Positions 60,160 to 64,000 of a stretch of DNA of 64,000 nucleotides are shown piece after piece (positions within the stretch are counted from its first letter, which is position 1; each line of letters opens with the position of its first letter). Source of the DNA: Verrucomicrobiota bacterium. Lineage in GTDB: Bacteria; Verrucomicrobiota; Verrucomicrobiia; Opitutales; Oceanipulchritudinaceae. The notes under the pieces were generated by a model. The model was not told where the DNA came from. It saw nothing but the letters and a program-made list of their open reading frames with translations, and made no database searches. The translations under genes were made by a program, and so were the position numbers. The stretch spans positions 46,565 to 110,564 of the forward strand of contig JAJOKB010000069.1 in NCBI GenBank assembly GCA_021208135.1, in the 5' to 3' direction.

Positions 60160-61881
60160 ATGCCCTTTGAACTCTGGACTGAACGTAAACACTGGGAACA
60201 ACTCGCGCTGGACTATTGGCGCAACGCTATTCCGCATTTTCGGCAAACCCCGGGCCGGTGGAATCTACCCTACCACCCCGCACACCACAGCTTAAGGGGC
60301 GGAGAAATGGAAGGCTGGTCCCGACAGCTATGGGCAATGGTGCCACTGCTCGCGGGGGGAACCAAAGTTCCGGATTCTGAACTCATCCTCGACGGCATTC
60401 GCTGCGGGGTTGACCCAGACAGCCCTCACTACTGGGGTAAGTTCTCCGACTGCGATCAACGTATGGTGGAATGCGCTGTGCTGGGAGCAGGGCTGCGCAT
60501 GTGCCCGGAATTTTTTTGGCATGCGCTGAGTGATCGCACGCGCCAGCAATTCGCTGAGTTTCTCAATCAAATTAATCAGTTTCAAACCCCGGATAATAAC
60601 TGGTTGTTTTTCCGGGTTTTCGTCAATTGCGGACTGGGGCACGTCGGCGTTGATTTTCCACGCGAAGTCCAAGAAAAATCACTCGATCGAATCGAATCGT
60701 TTTTATTGGATGAACCTTGGTACAGCGACGGTCCCGGCGGTAAGATTGATTATTACAACCCAATGGGATTTCATTTTTACGGTCTGCTGTACGCCATTTG
60801 GCAAGGCAACAGCGATCCTGAGCGCGCTCAGAGATTTGTGCACCGCGCCCACTTGTCCGCCCAGGCATTTATTCATTGGTTTGACGCCAATGGTGCCGCC
60901 ATACCTTACGGGCGCAGCTTGACTTACCGATTTGCCCAAGGCTCGCTTTGGAGCGCTCTGGCATGGGCCGGCGGTGGACCTTTCAGCGACGGTGTATTAA
61001 AGGGCTTGCTTGGACGACACATGCAGTGGTGGCAAAATCTGCCCATCCACGGCCCGGATGGCACACTCACCAGAGGTTATGGCTACCCACAGGACGTAAT
61101 GACAGAACACTACAACTCCCTGGGCTCCCCTTACTGGGGCTTTAAGTTGTTCTGGATGCTTGCCTTACCTGCCGAGCACCCATTCTGGCAAGCAACCCCG
61201 GAACCATTGCCAGCCTCGCTTCAGGAACCCCTTCCAATCCCTGCCGCACGCATGATCGTCACAGCTCCGGCACACCGTCAACACGTGATCGCTGTTTGCG
61301 GGGGACACGACGAACTGCGCGACTTCGTCAGACACGCAGGCGCGAAATACAGCAAATTTGCTTACTCCAGCCAGTTGGCTTTTGCTGTGCCTTACGCGAG
61401 GGAACCATTCTCAGCTCTCGCGCCGGATAACACCCTTCTAGTGCGCAAATCCGAAGACTCTCATTGGTATAGCAGGGACCGTATCAAAAATTTCCTTTCC
61501 GGCGACAATTGGGTACAATCCGATTGGATACCGTTCAAGGGTGCCCGTATTACCACCCGCATTGAGGTTAAAGATGGCATTCAACTGCGCAAACACACCA
61601 TCTCTCTGGATAACGAATGCGAGCTGATCGAAGGCGGATTTGCCGTACCTTCCCTTCCCGAACCTAAAGCTGAGCTGACACCCGGAAAAATAGCGATTCA
61701 TTCAACGCCCTGGTGCAGTTGGCTCCAATCCATGTGCGGGGACGGGTCTTTAGTTCAGACCGAACTCACCCCTGGATCTCACCTCATCTTCCCCAGAGCC
61801 TGTTTACCGATCAGAAAAGCAACTCTGCCTGCAGGAGAGCATTACTGGGAAACCCAGGCCGGGGCCGATTTTATCCTGTGA
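60160..61881 (+). CDS. DUF2264 protein (GH154-like, putative beta-glucuronidase)
   Basis: 573-residue cytoplasmic protein (no signal peptide; MPFELWTERKHWEQLALDYW). Family blocks: GGEMEGWSRQLWAMVPLLAG, YWGKFSDCDQRMVECAVLGA, NNWLFFRVFVNCGLGHVG, WYSDGPGGKIDYYNPMGFHF and YGRSLTYRFAQGSLWSALAW. DUF2264 enzymes are, to my knowledge, grouped in CAZy GH154, with beta-glucuronidase activity described, fitting the uronate theme here; the specificity is inferred. It begins 9 bp after the beta-helix gene and overlaps the convergent QueD-like gene by 11 bp. Confidence 0.85.
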   Translation: MPFELWTERKHWEQLALDYWRNAIPHFRQTPGRWNLPYHPAHHSLRGGEMEGWSRQLWAMVPLLAGGTKVPDSELILDGIRCGVDPDSPHYWGKFSDCDQRMVECAVLGAGLRMCPEFFWHALSDRTRQQFAEFLNQINQFQTPDNNWLFFRVFVNCGLGHVGVDFPREVQEKSLDRIESFLLDEPWYSDGPGGKIDYYNPMGFHFYGLLYAIWQGNSDPERAQRFVHRAHLSAQAFIHWFDANGAAIPYGRSLTYRFAQGSLWSALAWAGGGPFSDGVLKGLLGRHMQWWQNLPIHGPDGTLTRGYGYPQDVMTEHYNSLGSPYWGFKLFWMLALPAEHPFWQATPEPLPASLQEPLPIPAARMIVTAPAHRQHVIAVCGGHDELRDFVRHAGAKYSKFAYSSQLAFAVPYAREPFSALAPDNTLLVRKSEDSHWYSRDRIKNFLSGDNWVQSDWIPFKGARITTRIEVKDGIQLRKHTISLDNECELIEGGFAVPSLPEPKAELTPGKIAIHSTPWCSWLQSMCGDGSLVQTELTPGSHLIFPRACLPIRKATLPAGEHYWETQAGADFIL

Positions 61882-62350
61882 CCTCAGCACATTGCCCGGG
61901 ACCTGAATATACCCTGACTGAAATGCCGTGAATTGCGTATTCAGGTCGTTCACAAAAGGTTTCTTTGAGACGCTGCAGGAATAAGCGCGCTAACTCTTCA
62001 ACTGTGACATTGCTCACCGGTAAAACTTTAACGTCACGTGCCAGAAAAGGTATCACTTCACCATTGTAATGAGCGTTAATATGTCCTGATTGCTCCTCAA
62101 TTTTTAAAAAGGGCGAAAATCCCGGCAATAGAAAATATTCATTCCACTCTCGACAGAGTTGTTCAACAGCCCGCTTCGCCAATCCGTAATCAAACGTCAT
62201 TCCATTACCAAGAATGGTGCATGTCATGCGCACGCCGACATTGAAATTATGCCCATGCATATTTTCGCGCTCGGTCGCACTGAAAATAGTGAAATGCCCA
62301 CTGGAAAACTTGAAATTCTCTTTTTCCAACTCGATTACGACAGTACTCAT
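61871..62350 (-). CDS. 6-pyruvoyl-tetrahydropterin synthase/QueD-family protein
   Basis: 159 residues from MSTVVIELEKENFKF (62350). Zinc-ligand histidines in FSSGHFTIF and MHGHNFNVGV; NVTVEELARLFLQRL and YSGPGQCAEVTG near the end match the T-fold family. QueD makes 6-carboxytetrahydropterin for queuosine; PTPS makes biopterin. The catalytic cysteine expected before HGHN in QueD (C-x3-HGH) is not seen (ATERENMHGHN), so a PTPS-like or divergent function is possible. No other que genes are nearby. Confidence 0.85.
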   Translation of the reverse strand: MSTVVIELEKENFKFSSGHFTIFSATERENMHGHNFNVGVRMTCTILGNGMTFDYGLAKRAVEQLCREWNEYFLLPGFSPFLKIEEQSGHINAHYNGEVIPFLARDVKVLPVSNVTVEELARLFLQRLKETFCERPEYAIHGISVRVYSGPGQCAEVTG

Positions 62351-62522
62351 GCTCCACAGACTAGCCCATGTTCCCAAATTAGCAAGCAGGACCCCTGAGC
62401 TTCCGCAAATCATGCCTTTACCACACGATCCTGGGTATTGGGATGATCATCAATAGGTATTTTTCAAACTTGCGAAATACAAAGAATGCTTCATAAATAA
62501 ATTTTTAAACATTTCAAAAAAT

Positions 62523-62936
62523 ATGATTACAGTACCCAATCACCTGACAGAATTCGAAGAAATTCAAAAGTACATTATTGAAGAAGCGCAAAAGCAGGCT
62601 AAGCAAATTGCTGAAGAACGTCGCGTACATGCTTACTTTGCAAAATTGCATGAAAAAGCAACCGAAGAAACCGGTGAAAAGCTGGGCTCCACCGATGCTT
62701 TAATTCAAAGATTACTTCCATTCGCGTCCACCAAGCTGCAAAACGGTCTGGGTCTGGCTCAGGGTAAATCCAAAGAAGGTCGTGCGCCCCGGTTCAAAGC
62801 CACCAAGGAAAATATCGCCAAAGCTAAAGCCGTTTACGCTGAAACCAAAAGCTACGGCAAAGTTGCTAAAGCCATCGGCACTACCTACCCCACCGCCCGC
62901 GACGCAGTCAACGGCAAATACGATTCCAAGATCTAA
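62523..62936 (+). CDS. small basic helical protein
   Basis: 137 residues. A charged coiled-coil N-terminus (EFEEIQKYIIEEAQKQAKQI), a linker (GLAQGKSKEGRAPRFKATKE) and a C-terminal helix-turn-helix-like segment (AYAETKSYGKVAKAIGTTYP-type; residues ~105-130), which could be a resolvase/Hin-like HTH. Lysine-rich overall, possibly a DNA-binding or nucleoid-type protein. I do not recognise the family. Confidence 0.65.
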   Translation: MITVPNHLTEFEEIQKYIIEEAQKQAKQIAEERRVHAYFAKLHEKATEETGEKLGSTDALIQRLLPFASTKLQNGLGLAQGKSKEGRAPRFKATKENIAKAKAVYAETKSYGKVAKAIGTTYPTARDAVNGKYDSKI

Positions 62937-62942
62937 TATCCA

Positions 62943-63013
62943 CGGTCCCCGGAGGGCGGGTTTCAACCCGCCACTGACGGCTAGCCAAACCCATTCGTGG
63001 ACTGAAGTCCACA
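62943..63013 (+). repeat. intergenic double-palindrome repeat, copy 2
   Basis: Perfect palindromes GGCGGGTTTCAACCCGCC (62955-62972) and GTGGACTGAAGTCCAC (62997-63012), 24 bp apart; related to the copy at 55351-55432. Confidence 0.8.
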
Positions 63014-63129
63014 CTCCGTCCACGCTCCGTTAGGACACGAAGAAAGGGAACCCGTGTGGTTTTGCGCGCTTGCATAACCCGCGAGCACATGCAACTGTGT
63101 GATCTGATATCCCCAAATTGACTTTATTT

Positions 63130-63803
63130 ATGAAGGTATTTCTCAAATTATCATTGATCATGGTCTTAGCAACGATGGCGGGTTGCGCCACAAATCCCTA
63201 TCAGAGCAGAGAATCTGGCGAAAGTAATTCTGGTACCCATAATGATGATACCGCTGAAGTAGCCGAGGAGTACTACGATTCAGATGAGGACGAATCGAAT
63301 GGAGAGGCCGATGAGGTGGTTGAGGAGATAGTCACCGGGCGCCCTGGCAAACATGCGGTTGAGGTTCCTGGAGTTGGCGAGCGTTACGTTTTTGGCTGGG
63401 TGGAATGGGTCTGTATTCAGCCCGAAGGTATTAATATCAAGGCGAAGGTGGATTCCGGAGCCAGAACATCTTCAATGAATGCCCAGAATCTGGTCGAATT
63501 CGAGCGCGATGGCCAGCGTTGGGTGCGCTTCTCAATTTTACATCCGGACACCAAGGAACCGGTCACGCTGGAAAAGCGGGTGGTTCGCTTTGTGCGTATC
63601 GTGCAACATTTGCGCGAGCCACAGCGCAGACCGGTTATAGAGATGGAAGTTAAATTGGGGCCCTGCAGCACAAAGCTGAGTTTAGCCTAATCGATCGCAG
63701 TAATTTTGTGTACCAAATATTGATTGGACGTAATTATTTAAAAGGTCTGGGACTGATTGATGTTGAAGAAACATTTCTGTGGGCCAAGCCTTGTGGCAAT
63801 TAA
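63130..63803 (+). CDS. retropepsin-like ATP-dependent zinc protease family lipoprotein (frame break)
   Basis: About 224 residues. Lipoprotein signal (MKVFLKLSLIMVLATMAGC), a long acidic linker (residues ~30-75, rich in Asp/Glu/Ser), then a DUF785/Zn_protease domain with the aspartic-protease-like motif KVDSGARTSSMN and FVRIVQHLREPQRRPVIEME. The frame breaks near 63677 (one base missing); repaired it continues FSLIDRSNFVYQILIGRNYL and ends GLGLIDVEETFLW..KPCGN at 63803. In many bacteria this gene precedes a 7TM inactive-transglutaminase gene and a RimK-like ATP-grasp gene, as the next gene here supports. Confidence 0.83.
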
Positions 63804-63813
63804 TTAGAATCAG

Positions 63814-64000
63814 ATGTCCACGCGCAAGCAGGTTTGGGCCATTGCAATAGTATTGTGCTTGATGGGCTTGAGTGCGGCCTGGATCAAACACAGATGGTAC
63901 GGATTTCCACTGGTTCCCGGCACGCAGGAGTCCATATGGCTGGTTGAGGCCGAAATCACTTTTGAAGCCCACGCGCCGGCTTGATGAGTTACAGTTTAAT
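63814..64000 (+). CDS. 7TM inactive transglutaminase (UUP1-like), N-terminal fragment
   Basis: Starts MSTRKQVWAIAIVLCLMGLS 10 bp after the zinc-protease gene: a membrane anchor followed by KHRWYGFPLVPGTQ and IWLVEAEITFEAHAPA, the usual opening of the inactive-transglutaminase-plus-7TM family. As read, a stop appears at ~63982; one base missing near 63980 would give ALMSYSL and keep it open to the window end. Only ~60 of ~500 residues are visible. Confidence 0.7.

Overview
The window looks like a chromosomal segment of a heterotrophic, polysaccharide-degrading bacterium of the PVC group, most likely Verrucomicrobiota (Opitutae-like). This is inferred from a PEP-CTERM protein ending in a glycine-rich helix plus GRRRR, an OleD-type reductase, FabV as enoyl reductase, very long secreted beta-helix and subtilisin-like proteins sharing one C-terminal module, and an OPT-like/DUF6785-type transporter locus of the kind remembered from Planctomycetes and Verrucomicrobia. 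I recognised no rRNA, tRNA, CRISPR array or insertion sequence.

The sequence carries about 25 single-base reading-frame breaks, roughly half in mononucleotide runs. On both sides of each break the protein similarity continues, so I annotate these genes as single CDSs spanning the break and treat the breaks as probable sequence errors, not pseudogenes.

Layout. (1) 1-2805, minus: acyltransferase-like protein, small membrane protein, hemC, asnS (runs off the left edge). (2) 2.9-9.3 kb: oleD-like reductase, an orphan response regulator, a LysM amidase, then pgi, a small lipoprotein, rsmI and a Ppx/GppA-type phosphatase. (3) 9.3-16 kb, minus, tightly packed: fabV, two cytoplasmic GH28 enzymes, menA, hisI, rlmI. 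(4) 16.1-23.4 kb: a lipoprotein, a ~1870-residue subtilisin-like protease with eight repeated domains, and a small exported protein. (5) 23.4-30.3 kb: beta-CASP RNase-like enzyme, conserved hypothetical, NAD-dependent epimerase, FAD oxidoreductase, xseB-dxs. (6) 30.4-35.9 kb: a sugar/uronate operon (XRE-cupin regulator, GH88, TIM-barrel isomerase, Gfo/Idh/MocA oxidoreductase, SDR) divergent from a KDPG aldolase. (7) 36.0-48.7 kb: a compact seven-ORF plus-strand operon with a half-size FtsX permease, two LolD/MacB-type ATPases (the second with a changed catalytic carboxylate), a DUF6785/6784-like polytopic protein, an exported PA/LysM/degenerate M28-like protein, a giant FtsX permease and an OPT-like transporter. 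This is the best candidate for an undescribed system. (8) 49-61.9 kb: secreted carbohydrate-active proteins (PEP-CTERM protein, beta-helix/lyase fusion, SUMF1-like lipid-free exported protein, beta-helix/DUF2341-like fusion, DUF2264 enzyme). (9) 61.9-64 kb: QueD-like enzyme, small basic protein, retropepsin-like zinc protease family protein, and the start of a 7TM inactive-transglutaminase protein.

How it fits together: GH28, GH88, DUF2264 and beta-helix proteins with KDPG aldolase suggest breakdown of pectin-like or other uronate-containing glycans, with extracellular cleavage by the secreted giants and intracellular trimming by GH28/GH88. The 36-48.7 kb operon may move or sense something across the envelope, but its substrate is unknown.
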